Part shown: piece by piece, positions 10,729 through 21,703 of the stretch
How the letters are laid out: each line of letters starts with the position of its first letter
How positions within the stretch are numbered: the stretch's first letter is position 1
Assembly: GCA_013115135.1 (NCBI GenBank)
Contig: JABANP010000351.1
Span: 1 to 55,163, forward strand
Source of the DNA: Perkinsus olseni
Taxonomy: Eukaryota; Perkinsozoa; Perkinsida; Perkinsidae
Length of the DNA stretch: 55,163 nucleotides
Direction: 5' to 3'
Made by a program: the position numbers and the translations under genes
Notes under the pieces: generated by a model
The model's database searches: none
The model's input: only the letters and a program-made list of their open reading frames with translations
What the model was told of the DNA's origin: nothing

Positions 10729-12424
10729 ACTAACAAGCTCGCACTCACGGACCTGATCGTTGAGCAGCTGGCGATCGGCTCAGGTCCTCGATTGCCTTCC
10801 TACAGTCATTTCAAGCGGAAACCTCGTCCCAACGTTGGCTCCGGTTTTAGACCTCGGCGGATCATCCTGGTAGGTTGATTCGAAAACACACCACCTTCGG
10901 TGGAATTTTCGGTTGCAGGTGCGACACGGTGAGAGTATGGGAAACATAGATGAGCATACGTAATATTGGGACCGGGTGGCTCCTGAAAAACTGGATCAAT
11001 TATTCTGCTGTTTTCGCCTCGTTTTATCTGTGAATCACAGAAAATCACAGACTGTGATTTTCTTTGTTGGATAGAAACTCGCTTCGGATAACTTGGGATT
11101 TGGTTAATTTCTTATGCTTCATAAGTTCCTCTTTTCGTGGTTTGCCGGAATTGATAGCGAAGGTCCTTCGCCGAAGGAGTTCGCGGATCTTCTTGATTGC
11201 ATGAAACTGGCGATCCTCTGGCAGAATCGACGTATCTAGGATGTAAGCAAAATGAGAAAAATCGATTTTGTAATTGAAACTTGATGAGGCTCCGATGCCC
11301 TCGAAATTGGTATCCCAGAAATTTCCATCGTGGCAATTGCTACAACACCCGTTGCCGTTATCGTTGTTAACTTTATCAACATTCGTCCACATTGACATGT
11401 CATGACAACAATGCTCGTTGACAACAACTTGTTGTTGTTTCTGTCGTTGTTCATGTCATTGATTTCCCTCTGCAGGTACAGTCAAGTTCCCGACTGGAAG
11501 GTGCCCCTCACGGGTAGAGGAAGGCTGGAGGCTCGAGTGGCCGGAGAGCAGATCAAAAAGTTGGTCAAGCGAGCTGTGTTCTACGTCAGTCCGTACAGGC
11601 GGACAGTTGAGGTGAGCGAGAGGAAACATCGCGCTTGCTATTGTGGATTTTCAGACGTACGAAGAGATCGCGAAAACGATCGGTTTGGACAAAGTTGTGT
11701 CGGTCCGATCGGAGCCGCGGATCAGAGAGCAAGATTTTGGCAACTTCCAGTGTCCGACGGAGATGTTGAAGTGCAAACAAGAAAGGGAAAGATTTGGCCG
11801 TTTCTTTTACCGCTTCCCTCATGGTAATCTGCGCATGCGTGTCGAAGGCATACCACTCCTTCGTGAACTCTTTAGGTGAATCTGGCGCTGATGTCTATGA
11901 TCGCGTCACGACTTTTCTGGAGTCGATGAAGCGGCATTGGAGTGAGCCAACCCGAGGGAGCTCGTAATAAAGGCTGGAATACCAGTGGCGGATTCTATGT
12001 CTGCTCAGGAGGGCCTATCGACCGCGAACTCGGAGTGATGTATTCGCTGGTCACTTGCGCTATACTGAGGATTCAGACGTGGTAGGTCGTTGTTAGGAAT
12101 CTTACCGTTTCATGAGTATCTTTTACAGGTGATTGTCACTCATGGTGTAACTCTCCGTATTTTTCTCATGCGTTGGTTCAACTGGACGGTCGATCTTTTC
12201 GAGGAAACTTACAATCCTCACAATTGCGATGTTGTTGTAAGAAGGAGATAAAAATGGTGATCATGAAACGCTTCGCTCCGCTCGATTCGCAGGTGATGGT
12301 TCGAGATGAGGAGGGTCATTATCAACTGACTGAGGATTCTCTGAACCTTCTCGGCCTTACTGATAAAGTCCTCAAGAATGCCAGCAACACCATGATAGGG
12401 ATGCGATACAATGGTAAACGGTAG
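10729..12424 (+). CDS. Histidine phosphatase (phosphoglycerate mutase-like), 8 exons, N-terminus open
   Basis: Branch-1 histidine phosphatase close to plant AT74-type proteins; substrate unknown. Exons with consistent phases: about 10729-10869, 10919-10959, 11476-11611, 11655-11823, 11876-11963, 12009-12081, 12129-12236, 12293-12424. The motifs cross splice joins correctly: RRIIL|VRHGESMGN (phosphate-binding RHG, catalytic His), YVSPYRRT, REQDFGNFQ, RFGRFFYRFPHG|ESGADVYDRV, and VIVTHGVTLR with the second catalytic His. The protein ends MRYNGKR-stop. Three donors are GTAATA or GTAATC rather than GTAAGT. The first exon has no ATG; an in-frame TGA near 10700 means an upstream exon must exist. 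The last intron contains CGCTTCGCTCCGCT just before its acceptor, a word also found before an acceptor in the CDPK gene. Confidence 0.85.
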
Positions 12425-13755
12425 ACTCGTGTAAAGGTTATGTTTATGTAGCACTTTGTAGCGTTCCGTTACCAGCGACAAAATATCAGCTCGTTCTCGG
12501 GACGACTGCTCTGAGCAATTTGCTTATATGCACTCTTCGAATTCGGCTTTGTTGGCATTAGCACGGTCACCGTGGTGCTAACCCAGCACTGCTAATGTGT
12601 CGCAAGCTGCAATTGGCACCTTGTGGATGAAAGGTGGATGAGCTAGACAGCGAGATTGCGCGAGATTGTGCTTCTCTCGCGTCACGGCTTTAATATCTTC
12701 CATAGGTCAATCTCAGTCATTACGTAACTCAGTATTCAGCCACTGGAACTCATTGATTGAATGGTCGCTGGATCCAATGGCGGCCAGCACGAATATCTCT
12801 AGTGGTAGTTGACAGAGTGTTTGATGTCAGGTTCGGGACAGCTGTGTTCCTACAATCCAGCCAGGATTGGTTCCTGGGAGTGCTTCCCGGATAGTGATGC
12901 CGGCGAGGATTCGCCAGAAGAAGAGAGCCCTCGAGCGACAAATGTTTAGCAGTTTTTGAGGTGAAAGTTTATCATTCTTTATGTTTAGTCGTTGATGGAG
13001 GCTACTGCCCTTTAGTTGTGTATGCAAGCAAACTATTAGATGTGAAGACTGTCAGATTGCGTTCATTAGTAACGAACTCCCCCAAGTTGGTACTACCAAC
13101 GTAATGTCCTGCCACAAGAGCGTGAAGCTCTGATAGCAACCCATTAATCAACGCATCTCATTAGCGTATGTTCAGCAGCACAGAGTTGCAAATAAAAGAC
13201 CTCAGTAGCGCGAGGAGGGCTCATCGTTTCTCCTCCGGCTCACGCTCTTATTTGGATTCAAGATCCTATTCAAATCCTAGATCAACAAAGACCATACCCG
13301 CACACTGTTCAGGGAACTCACAGACTAATTTTTTCACAACTTGTCGATTACAAGGCGATGAACACTCCCCTATAGCTGGTAGTGCCGGCCCGGCACCACA
13401 GTAGCGGCGAGCTAGGCAAACCAAGAGAATAGTCTCACTTGCTAGTGGAATAAGTGCCCGACATGATTGATCAGAAACTCCCAGTCAAGCTTGCTTTACC
13501 GGTAAGTGTCCGAAGGCAGATGCGATACCCGCTTCAACCCATACAGAGGCCGAAGTCCGGCCGCGAATCCGGCAGCCAGATACATGGTCCCCTGAGGGGA
13601 CTCCCCTGACTCAGGGGACAACGATCTCAGGGGCCCTAAGCGAAGGTCAGTGCGTTCAAAAACAAATGGTAACGGGGTCCTCGCCAGATGACAAGCGTTC
13701 CAAGTTGCTTGTAGACCTCACTGGTCCAGCAATGCTGAGAATCTCTGCTGATCCC

Positions 13756-13777
13756 AGCCTGACTCAGGCTGCCTGAG
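13756..13777. repeat. 22-base palindromic footprint, word agcctgag
   Basis: Perfect structure; both centre bases obey the complement rule. Confidence 0.75.
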
Positions 13778-14194
13778 ATCGTTGACTATTACCTGGACAA
13801 CTCTATAACGCCTGCGCGTCTCTTGACCTTGAAGATTACAGGACGGCAGCCGCCCTGCAACCTTCCGACGGCTGACGTGGGCTACTCAAATAGCGCCCCT
13901 GTAACAGGCGCCCTGTTCAGTGCTGAGCTTCCACCCTTCTACGGCCTTGTCGCGACCGTCCGCGAACTTCATTTGCAGTGCCAATTTGGCACGAGGCCAA
14001 GGTATGCGATTTTTTGATATGGTCATCGTATTCCGTCTTTCGCTCCAGACTTCTGCTAGGGCGTCAACCGCTGCCTCGCAATTGGTCGGTTGGGCGTCTT
14101 TCTTCCGACAGAGAGGCACTAGTTGTGGATGCGCCGCTTTCTGGTGACACTGAGCCTCAGTGTCACCGACGTGACTGAGGTATGGGCAAACTCT

Positions 14195-14216
14195 CGCTGA
14201 GACTCAGCGGCTGAGT
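14195..14216. repeat. 22-base palindromic footprint, word cgctgagt
   Basis: Perfect structure; lies in intergenic DNA. Confidence 0.75.
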
Positions 14217-14720
14217 TCACAGTCCGTCCGACTTGGTGGCCAAGCGAGGTACCGAACAGCATTGCCGAGTTTGCATAGGAGTCCGAACTTGTGACTCGCA
14301 AGTTCCGACTGGAGCTGAGGCACATCCGGCACTGTTTCAAGTTTTTTCCGGGAATTGGTAAAGGGACATTTCCCGGAAATTCCCTTTCCCGGAAATACTC
14401 AGAGTTTTCCCAGTTAGGGCAAACCCTGTCAATCACAGATGACTCAGTGACATGAAGCCTCATCAACGCAATTCAAGTCTCATTTCGTAACACCCACAAA
14501 CAAAAACACGACCAAAAACAAAACCATTCCGCTATGGGAGGAACAGCTCAATTGAAGTGATAAGTCTCCGCTGATAACCAATCCTTGACCGTAGCCCATC
14601 TGAATCAGATGATCTGATTGTTATCCGATCCAGCAACTGGTTGCCGATTGAAAACTTATTTGTTCACTTGTCCCCGGTGGGTAAGTTACCCAGGGTAGCT
14701 CATCTGCATTAGAGAGTCTA

Positions 14721-16244
14721 TCAAACCCCACTCTTCGCTTGCTTAGCCGGGGAAGCTCCTTCGTTCTGCCTGATTGCCGATGTCAGCTTTCCGCCGAGCA
14801 CTTTCCCACTTCGAAACTCCCGATGCAACCTGGCTTGTGAAGGACTCCCAGCAAGTTGTCCTACTCGACCTAAGGAGCTAGCGATTGCTTCATCATTAGC
14901 GTACCGCAATTGGACAATACAATCGGGCGATACCGCCTTCTGCTTGTCAATTTTCAGGCCAAGTTGTAGATCCCAAGCGCGTCTGTCCTGCGCCCAGCAC
15001 ATGGCAATAGTCGCAGTCATGAAATTGCTGATCTCAAAAAAATATCCGGCGAGCATGAAGGCATCGCTAATCTCCATATCATCATCTCTACCATTGGGGT
15101 CAATCAGAAAACATGCATCATCCGCACGGGTGAGACGAAATATGGGAGGAGTGAATGCCAACCCAGCAACCCTCTTCAAAGACATCTTCTTGAAGTACTT
15201 CGGCTTCTCGTGGTTTAAGGTGCTCTGAAAGCAACGAGTTGTGGTACAAAAGAGCGTCAGTCTTGCATCCAGCGTTTGCTGTTCTCCACTAGAGACTTCG
15301 AGGGACACAGTATTGAGCTGTTCAGTAGCTTGTTCGTTGAAGTACAAACCCAACGCAGGGGTAATGGTGGGGGTCGTAGACGTTGTCTGGGAATCCATCT
15401 GGGGGTAGGTCTCGTGAAGTTGTTCATCCGTGTTGCTCGGCTCCCAGTATACGGCTGGCATCGGTAACGGCTCTATGATGGTAGCTGGGAGTGGTTGAAT
15501 AGCCTCATGCAACGTCACCATTGATGTACCCCATGGTGGGTTGTTGTTGAATCCCGTTACCTGCCCAGTCGTCTCGACCGACGCTCCAGTGTCCTGCATT
15601 CCCGCTGGATGAAAGAGGGCGGAGGCTTCCAAGGGCGGTCTTCTGTTCTCAATAGTGCTGCGGGTAGACTCTCTTGACATTGCTTGCTCCATTGATTCTG
15701 CTTTTTTGTTCAGGATGACGGACAGAGAGACTTCATCAATATGAGTTTTGCATCTACTCGCGCTGCCAAAAAAGATAACCCAATTATCGGATACCCAGCA
15801 GAGATGAAATGATGAAGTTAAATATTTTCCTTCTTCGATTGAAAATGTGTGATAGACACGGCCAAGCTCCTCATTGTGCACTTTTTTCCTTTCTAGTGCC
15901 CAACAGTTCGTCGTCGGGATTGTGGGGTACTTGCCCACAGTTGTCTGTAGAGACTTTCCGCTCGTTTTTCGTCGCAACACAACCGTCGCGTCGCCCGTTA
16001 AATCCACTTGCGGCACCCTCAGTGTCCCACCCGAGCCAGAAAATAGGAACCAAGCCTTGATATCTTCATTCAACGTAGTAAGGACATGCATTTCCATCCG
16101 TTCTAGGGTACCGACGGTCGAAGTTGTGCCGAAGTAATGCCCTGGTTCGATCATAGCAGCCCTACTTAGCGGGACGGGCGGCAGCATAAGCGAGTCTCCA
16201 GCAGCTGCTGATGAGATGTGTGATGGAGTTTCATACATTGTCAT
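14721..16244 (-). CDS. EPGHYxG-motif protein, long paralogue (about 507 aa)
   Basis: A long uninterrupted minus-strand frame. The nominal frame begins at a GTG at 16295 that is also a good donor (GTGAGG), so I start at the first ATG, 16244. A signal peptide may come from an unseen upstream exon. The N-terminal half has the block IEPGHYFGTT, then GTLERMEMHVL, AWFLFSGSG and FHLCWVSDNWVIFFGS, which is shared with the neighbouring gene at 16371-16943. A Ser/Thr/Pro-rich middle joins it to a second, diverged half (TRADDACFLIDPNG, FFEISNFMTATIAMCWAQ) that looks like another copy of the same domain. I associate EPG-x-Y-x-G proteins with secreted families expanded in Perkinsus; function unknown. Confidence 0.7.
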   Translation of the reverse strand: MTMYETPSHISSAAAGDSLMLPPVPLSRAAMIEPGHYFGTTSTVGTLERMEMHVLTTLNEDIKAWFLFSGSGGTLRVPQVDLTGDATVVLRRKTSGKSLQTTVGKYPTIPTTNCWALERKKVHNEELGRVYHTFSIEEGKYLTSSFHLCWVSDNWVIFFGSASRCKTHIDEVSLSVILNKKAESMEQAMSRESTRSTIENRRPPLEASALFHPAGMQDTGASVETTGQVTGFNNNPPWGTSMVTLHEAIQPLPATIIEPLPMPAVYWEPSNTDEQLHETYPQMDSQTTSTTPTITPALGLYFNEQATEQLNTVSLEVSSGEQQTLDARLTLFCTTTRCFQSTLNHEKPKYFKKMSLKRVAGLAFTPPIFRLTRADDACFLIDPNGRDDDMEISDAFMLAGYFFEISNFMTATIAMCWAQDRRAWDLQLGLKIDKQKAVSPDCIVQLRYANDEAIASSLGRVGQLAGSPSQARLHREFRSGKVLGGKLTSAIRQNEGASPAKQAKSGV

Positions 16245-16370
16245 CGTTGGTGTATCCCACAGAGGAGCATCATTGGCGGCTCCCGCCACCCTCACTCGCG
16301 GTCTTCACGGTGCTTCTGGCAGGGTTTTCTGGGTGCAGTGTATCTAAGGGATAGAAGAAGCTCGAAGAAA

Positions 16371-16943
16371 TTAGAGGAGTCTAACGATGCTACCACCTGC
16401 GGTTCTTGAGCTCTGTTGTTCAACACGTGCGTAGTCTCTCTCCATGATGACCGGAAGAGAGACTTCGACAATATGTCCTTTTGTGCTTCTGCTGCCGAAG
16501 AAGACCACCCAATGACTCTGAGCCCAACAGATATGAAATCTCGTCGTAACTGAGCCTTTCTCCTCGATCGTCAACTTGCTATAGACACGGCGGAGCTCTT
16601 CCACGTATATCTGGAGCCTTGGAAGGAACCAGCAGTTCGTCGAAAGGACTCTTCCTAACTTGCCCGCATTTAGTCGGGGAGGATGGGTGCCTCCCTTTCG
16701 TTTCAATGCGACTGCCGAATACCGGAGGGGCATCCTCACCATCTCATAAGAGTTACGGAATAGGAACCATGCCTGAATATTGTCGTCCGCAGAAGGGAGG
16801 ATGTGCATTTCCATCTGCCTCAGGGTGCCGACGACAGTTGAAGTGTTCCCGTGGTAATGTCCAGGCTCCATCTTATCGACCCTCTCTCCTCGAGCGAGCA
16901 TGGCTGAGATCCATACACTGCATGCCTTGAGTAGCCGCGGCAT
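16371..16943 (-). CDS. EPGHYxG-motif secreted protein, short paralogue (about 190 aa)
   Basis: Same strand, directly upstream of the long paralogue. The ATG at 16943 gives a short hydrophobic leader (MPRLLKACSVWISAMLA), then MEPGHYHGNTSTVVGTLRQM, AWFLFRNSYEMVRMPLRY and FHICWAQSHWVVFFGS. Motif order and spacing match the first half of 14721-16244, indicating tandem duplication. Codons upstream of 16943 are open back to a GTGAGA that would serve as a donor, so an earlier exon is possible. Confidence 0.65.
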   Translation of the reverse strand: MPRLLKACSVWISAMLARGERVDKMEPGHYHGNTSTVVGTLRQMEMHILPSADDNIQAWFLFRNSYEMVRMPLRYSAVALKRKGGTHPPRLNAGKLGRVLSTNCWFLPRLQIYVEELRRVYSKLTIEEKGSVTTRFHICWAQSHWVVFFGSRSTKGHIVEVSLPVIMERDYARVEQQSSRTAGGSIVRLL

Positions 16944-17789
16944 CGAAGGATGTAGAATATGGAGAGGGCTGAAGGACGCCAACTTTCCTGATTCTGCAGT
17001 GAGGCCTCCGATGGTTGGAAACTTTCCAGTCGCTCGGAGTCTCACGGGCGTCTCACGCTCTACATGCAGAGTGCACTAAAATTCGCGGTAGTGATGACTA
17101 TACCCGGCCTGTCTCTCCTTTCGAGCGGCTTGGGCAATGCGGCATAGCTACAGCCGAGCCCTTTGGCATGGACAACTGTACCACGTACTGCTCGATGACG
17201 TTTTCGTCATTGAACCCGGACCATGGGAGCCTCCCACTGGGAGCGAAACTCCCTCTGAGGGAGGGTGAACCTAGAGTGGGAGCGAAATCGATATCTTAAG
17301 GCTCTCCATCAAGATCCAACAATTGGATTCGGTCCTCAAGGATGGATTGCGGCCCGGATTCTTCAGGTCCCTCAGGAATCCTGGGCAGAACCATATCCTG
17401 TCTCCTTGTACAACAAATTCCCTTAAATCACTGGCTAGGCTAAATCGGAGCTCCATGGTGGCCCGATGGGTTCGAGATTCTATCTCTTGAGGAAAAAGAA
17501 AGATACTCTCAAATGAAATTTTCTTTTCCTCACTTCCTCTCAATACCTATCTTTGCTGTGACATGAACTGTGCATCACACGCTGCGTGTAACGCTATCCC
17601 TGAAGTTCAACTGTTGCCCCGACTGGGTTTGACATGACCGTGACCCTTCACACAAACAGAGTGGAGACCGAGTCTAAATCTCATCGGCGACGAGATGCTA
17701 GGCCATGTAGCACAGATCGAGCGGACGTCTGAGACAACTTGTCTCAGCAGGCTGTTAACCGGGAATTAAAAACCCGAATCAACCCTAAC
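16944..17789. other. Intergenic stretch
   Basis: Contains a 90-codon minus-strand frame at 17271-17543 with no recognisable domain and several hairpins around 17225-17280. No gene is supported. Confidence 0.35.
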
Positions 17790-19229
17790 TTAACCCAGCC
17801 GTAAAACCCTCCAGGAGCTATTCAACTCAACATCAATCGTAGAGTACGGCCGCCACAAGCCTCGTTTCTTCAATCGCTCAATCTTCAGGTCCTTTCCAAC
17901 GGTGTAGGTTGCATGTATCATCACCGGGCTCCGGTTCTGATAACTACTCCAGTCGAATTTGCATGTGAATTTACTCTTTCGGGAGACGATGTCAGGGCAG
18001 AAGGCACGCCAACCGTTAACGTAGGCTGCGCAGTCGAGAGTGTGAACCTTCAGACCAGATGTCTTGCGATTGGCCGAGATAGCGGCGTTATAAGCTGGTT
18101 GATTCTTCCCATCAGCCTGAGTGGGGAGACACTTGTCGCAGCCGCTTCTACGAGTCGCACCGGGCCCATCACCTACCTCGCCACGTACTGACAGCCAACG
18201 AACGGCGAAGCTACTTTGGCAGAGCTGATGAACATGACCAATTCTGCCGGACACTTACAGATTTCGTGATCTCGATTTCCCAATCATCGAGCAATTTCGC
18301 GATTCGATCGCTGTGCTGCAAATACATAAGGCCACCACAGAAGCTGCCGTCCTCCGGGCACTCAGTAGGGTTAGCTTCGAATACTCTTCCATCCACTGAG
18401 GCTATCAAATCGAACCTGAGGAGGGTGCAACGAGCAGAGAGATCGACTGCCGGACCACACCTTCCCAAAGTCAGCAGGGAAGGCTGAGTATGGATGCTCG
18501 AGCCAGACGATATCGGTGTCGCTGTAGAGAACTGGCCCCTTGATCTCTTCAAACACGAGCCAGCGGAGCAGGCGGGGAACAGAATGCATCATCTCAGTCC
18601 ATCCAGCGCTTCTGTATTGATAGTGCTGTTTATCACTCTTTCCCCTATAGACAGATTTCGGCATCCGACGGATCTTTTGGGCTTCAGCCGAGCCAACACG
18701 TTTCTGTAGTTGCGCAACCGTTTGGTCATCAGTAGCAAATATGATCCACTCTCGCACGCCCACCCTTCGGAGAGAATTCACCCAATTCATAGCGAAGTCG
18801 AGATTGCCAGAATTCGTCATCGCAACCACAGGGCCGAGCTCTCGCGCGAAGGCTGCAGTATCTAATAGGATACAAAGCTAAATGCCGCGCTCGGACAACG
18901 ACGCGGTTACGGTGCAAGGGACAACAGTATGGAATTTTCGTGATGAGAGGATCTCGAAGTTCAATTGTAAGAGTCGACACCGGTAATAGATCCAACTCAC
19001 TTTGTTGGCGTGTATGATTCAACGTAGGCGATGACGAACTCAGACGAATAATCGAAACCTAATAGGCAGAGATGGAATTTGCTGTCCGAGAGGGAGCAGA
19101 ACTCACAGGCATCATCTTGATGATGCCGATGGCCGCTATCAAGGCGAGTGTGAGAATAATGAAGTACTTCGTTGGCCTCGTTGTTGCTCCTGTTGCACGA
19201 TTGATTGGACTGTCGCTTGAGTTAGTCAT
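17790..19229 (-). CDS. Type II membrane nucleotide-sugar glycosyltransferase (PF03407-like), one frameshift
   Basis: Exons on the minus strand: 19229-19107, 19058-19001, 18861-18259, 18116-17790, all with GT-AG junctions and matching phases. Exon 1 encodes a short cytosolic tail and one membrane anchor (KYFIILTLALIAAIGIIK). The catalytic part has VVAMTNSGNLDFAMNWVNSL and VLYSDTDIVWLEHPYSAFP, with a DxD-type motif for metal-nucleotide binding, then FCGGLMYLQHSDRIAKLLDDW, DGKNQPAYNAAI and MIHATYTVGKDLKIERLKKR. This is the order of the Nucleotid_trans family (plant RGXT/RRA relatives). Likely Golgi lumenal; sugar unknown. Exon 3 needs a shift of one base between 18500 and 18530 (just after ADFGK): an extra base, assembly error or recent inactivation. 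Corrected length is about 369 aa. Confidence 0.8.
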
Positions 19230-19490
19230 TGAGCAATAGCTTGGGGGTGGGGGTTTAAATCTCAGCAGGCGAAACTACCCGAATATGTATCAGACCTCTG
19301 ATGCAGGCGACGGAGCTCCCTCTCGGATTCTGCAGTAGTGTCAGTATGGTAGTGAGCGAACCCCTGCGGATGTCTCAAAAAATCGTGCGTCTCGGAGTTG
19401 CGGATGCGACTGAGGTAGATAATCGAAAGTACGAAACAGAAATCGGCGCTGCCGAATTTATCCGAGCAAATAGATTCACTGTGAATCGAC

Positions 19491-19512
19491 GCGCTGTCAC
19501 AGCGCCGCTGTG
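19491..19512. repeat. 22-base palindromic footprint, word gcgctgtg
   Basis: Perfect structure. Confidence 0.75.
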
Positions 19513-20043
19513 AGAGTTTAGGAAGCGAGAATTCAACATGAGTGATCCAATCTCATTTGCGATTTGACTCCAGCCTAAGTGGGTTGTTCATTTTCGTAGC
19601 AGGATATCTCCCATAAGAGACACGAGTTCTTAAATATTGGACGAATCTAGGAATCCCAAATTAGCAATGCTAATTTAGAATCCGTTTTTTGGGAATCCTT
19701 AAGGTCCTCAACGCTGATCTCTTCAAAGGAGCGTAAACCGGTTCGAACCAGCTCCCCTGCGGCTTACAAACTCGTCGAGGGAGAAAGCTTTCTGAATTGC
19801 CAACCGTCAGCATCGCTCTGGCGACCTTTTGATGGCAACTTGCTATTGGCAAGCGCAGCACTACTAAACATCAAAACGGCTCTGTCGTAGCCAAACTCGA
19901 ATATCCTGAGATAAATGACCGATGGCAATATTCGCCAAAATTTGACGGTCTAATGATCACTCTTCTCCTAGGAGAAATCGATGAGCTGGGACCCACTGTC
20001 TAGCTGGGCCCCCGCTAGAACCCTGGACTTCAGCCTCAGAAAA

Positions 20044-20080
20044 TAGGCTCTATCTCCAGAACCTGGAGATAGAGCCTATG
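20044..20080. repeat. Perfect 17+3+17 hairpin
   Basis: ataggctctatctccag, loop aac, then its exact reverse complement. No poly-T follows, so it is not an obvious terminator. Confidence 0.85.
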
Positions 20081-20837
20081 TTCTCGAACATTTGGGACTT
20101 GGAGGAATTACCTCTCTCGCGCTTCTGACCACCATTTACGGATGTGCTGAGTTGGCAAGACGCTCATCAAAGTGAATTTATTGTCGAAGCTGCGTGCCTT
20201 CACGGCTGGATTTTGCTCATTAGCCACCGCAAGGTAGCGTTCAAAACTTATGAACGCCTTCTAAGTCATAAGGTGCACCTACGTTGAGGTGCTTCGCGAG
20301 GAAAAACGAGCGAGCCGTCTAAAAGCTCTCAATGCGAGTATACCACCGTTGCCGGGGTGCTGTAGCCGCCTCAGTACCGCATAGCGACGTCAGTGATAAC
20401 TTTACGCATCGAAGTTACTACGTTTCGAGCAAGTCATGACGGCCTACCAGTAATGTCGTTCCTAAGCTGCCCTCAACACTTGCTGCACACAATGACTGCT
20501 GATACTCCGGTTGAATCTAGCGAATCTCTCCTGTTCTGTGTTGCTTCATTTGTAGTTCAATCAATAGCCATTCAACGGTCGCTGAGCGAGAATCTATTCT
20601 CATCGGGGCAACCGATCTATCGGAGCATAGACGCTTCATAATTCCGACCATTCACAGACGGGCACAGCTGCAGCCCGCCACTGTTGAACATGTACATGAG
20701 AATCTCGTGCCGTTACAATTTGCGATTGCCAAGTCGATTGGGAACTCGTGCCCTGGAAGCGAAGAGCCTCTAACATTTTCAACACGAGCGTGACTTGAAG
20801 CCGGCCTCGCCGTCATCATTAGGATGTCAATGAGGCC

Positions 20838-21212
20838 CTAAGGCTTCTCAGAGACCTCGCGTGCCTCGTTTCCCTCACCGGCGTCAGGGTTCACCACAAT
20901 AGCACGTGCCTCCGTGCTCTGGGTGAGCGTCTCTATCCGATTGGGCTCATCGACTTTTATCTTTACTGGCGTTCGCAAGTAAGGGAACGAAATATTCTCA
21001 GAACTAGCCCATTTTTCGAAGAGGCTGGTAGTCCCAGCATGGTACTCAGTCGGGAGCCTCCCAAGGAAGACAGTCTGTCCCTCTTTGCCCCCCCCCCACG
21101 CGTACTCCTTAAAGGAGTCTCCTTCCTGTATCCGTAACTCACTTCTGTTTTTCCAGTCGTGAGCGAAGAGCAAAATTCCATTGTATATCCAATTTATAAT
21201 GGCAGGTCTCAC
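20838..21212 (-). CDS. Unrecognised ORF, possible terminal exon
   Basis: A 124-codon minus-strand frame with plausible protein character (GQTVFLGRLPTEYHAGTTSL, SENISFPYLRTPVKIKVDEP) ending NEAREVSEKP-stop. Its first codon is a GTG within GTGAGA, so the frame more likely begins at an internal splice acceptor or ATG. A run of nine C residues at about 21089-21097 falls inside it. No domain recognised. Confidence 0.35.
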   Translation of the reverse strand: MRPAIINWIYNGILLFAHDWKNRSELRIQEGDSFKEYAWGGGKEGQTVFLGRLPTEYHAGTTSLFEKWASSENISFPYLRTPVKIKVDEPNRIETLTQSTEARAIVVNPDAGEGNEAREVSEKP

Positions 21213-21703
21213 GGAACGTCACATTTTGCGTAGACCGCTCGAAGCAGTTGGAAACGGCAGATCTTTCGTCATAGTTGTGATCTGCGGCTAGCGTCCTAGC
21301 GTCGATGTCCTGCATCCTAGCGTCGCCCCCTCCAACGTCACGCCGGTTGTATCCATCATTGTCTCGTGACGTTCTCCCTCTACAAGCGCCCCTTTTCCCG
21401 TATCCATGCAGTACATGCTGTGACTGAGGATTTATGACGTTGGCGCTCTATATGCCAACCACCTGTCATTGTCTTTCTTGGTGATTTACCCGAGAAGTGT
21501 GGTTAATATCAACTGGTTATGTCCCAGACTCCCATGACTAGCGCGAAAAGGTGGCGCACAGATTCATCCGTGACAGTGGGACAGCAAGGCGTGACACGAT
21601 CGATTATTGCGTAGCGTAAAACAGGTGGAACTGAATTGATTATTGCATTTACCGGCCGCGAGAGGCAGTGGGGCTCTTTTCAGGACCTATTTCTCATTCA
21701 ATT

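Larger units (their letters stand above)
12425..14720. other. Long intergenic region rich in short inverted repeats
   Basis: No supported gene. Small frames at 13823-14178 overlap on both strands and show no domain. Several short palindromes occur, including two perfect 22-base footprints (13756, 14195), a near-perfect one (13587-13608) and a 12+1+12 hairpin at about 14140-14165. A GGAAATTCCC-type repeat lies at 14340-14400. Confidence 0.4.
19230..20837. other. Intergenic region with strong hairpins
   Basis: No gene supported. Holds the perfect footprint at 19491-19512 and a perfect 17-bp stem with 3-base loop at 20044-20080. Confidence 0.4.

Noticed and set aside
13823..14178. Overlapping 60-77 codon ORFs on both strands
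   Set aside because: Mutual shadows in a palindrome-rich stretch; none shows protein character above the others.
17271..17543. 90-codon minus-strand ORF as a gene
   Set aside because: No domain, no paralogue support, and no plausible splice connection to neighbours.
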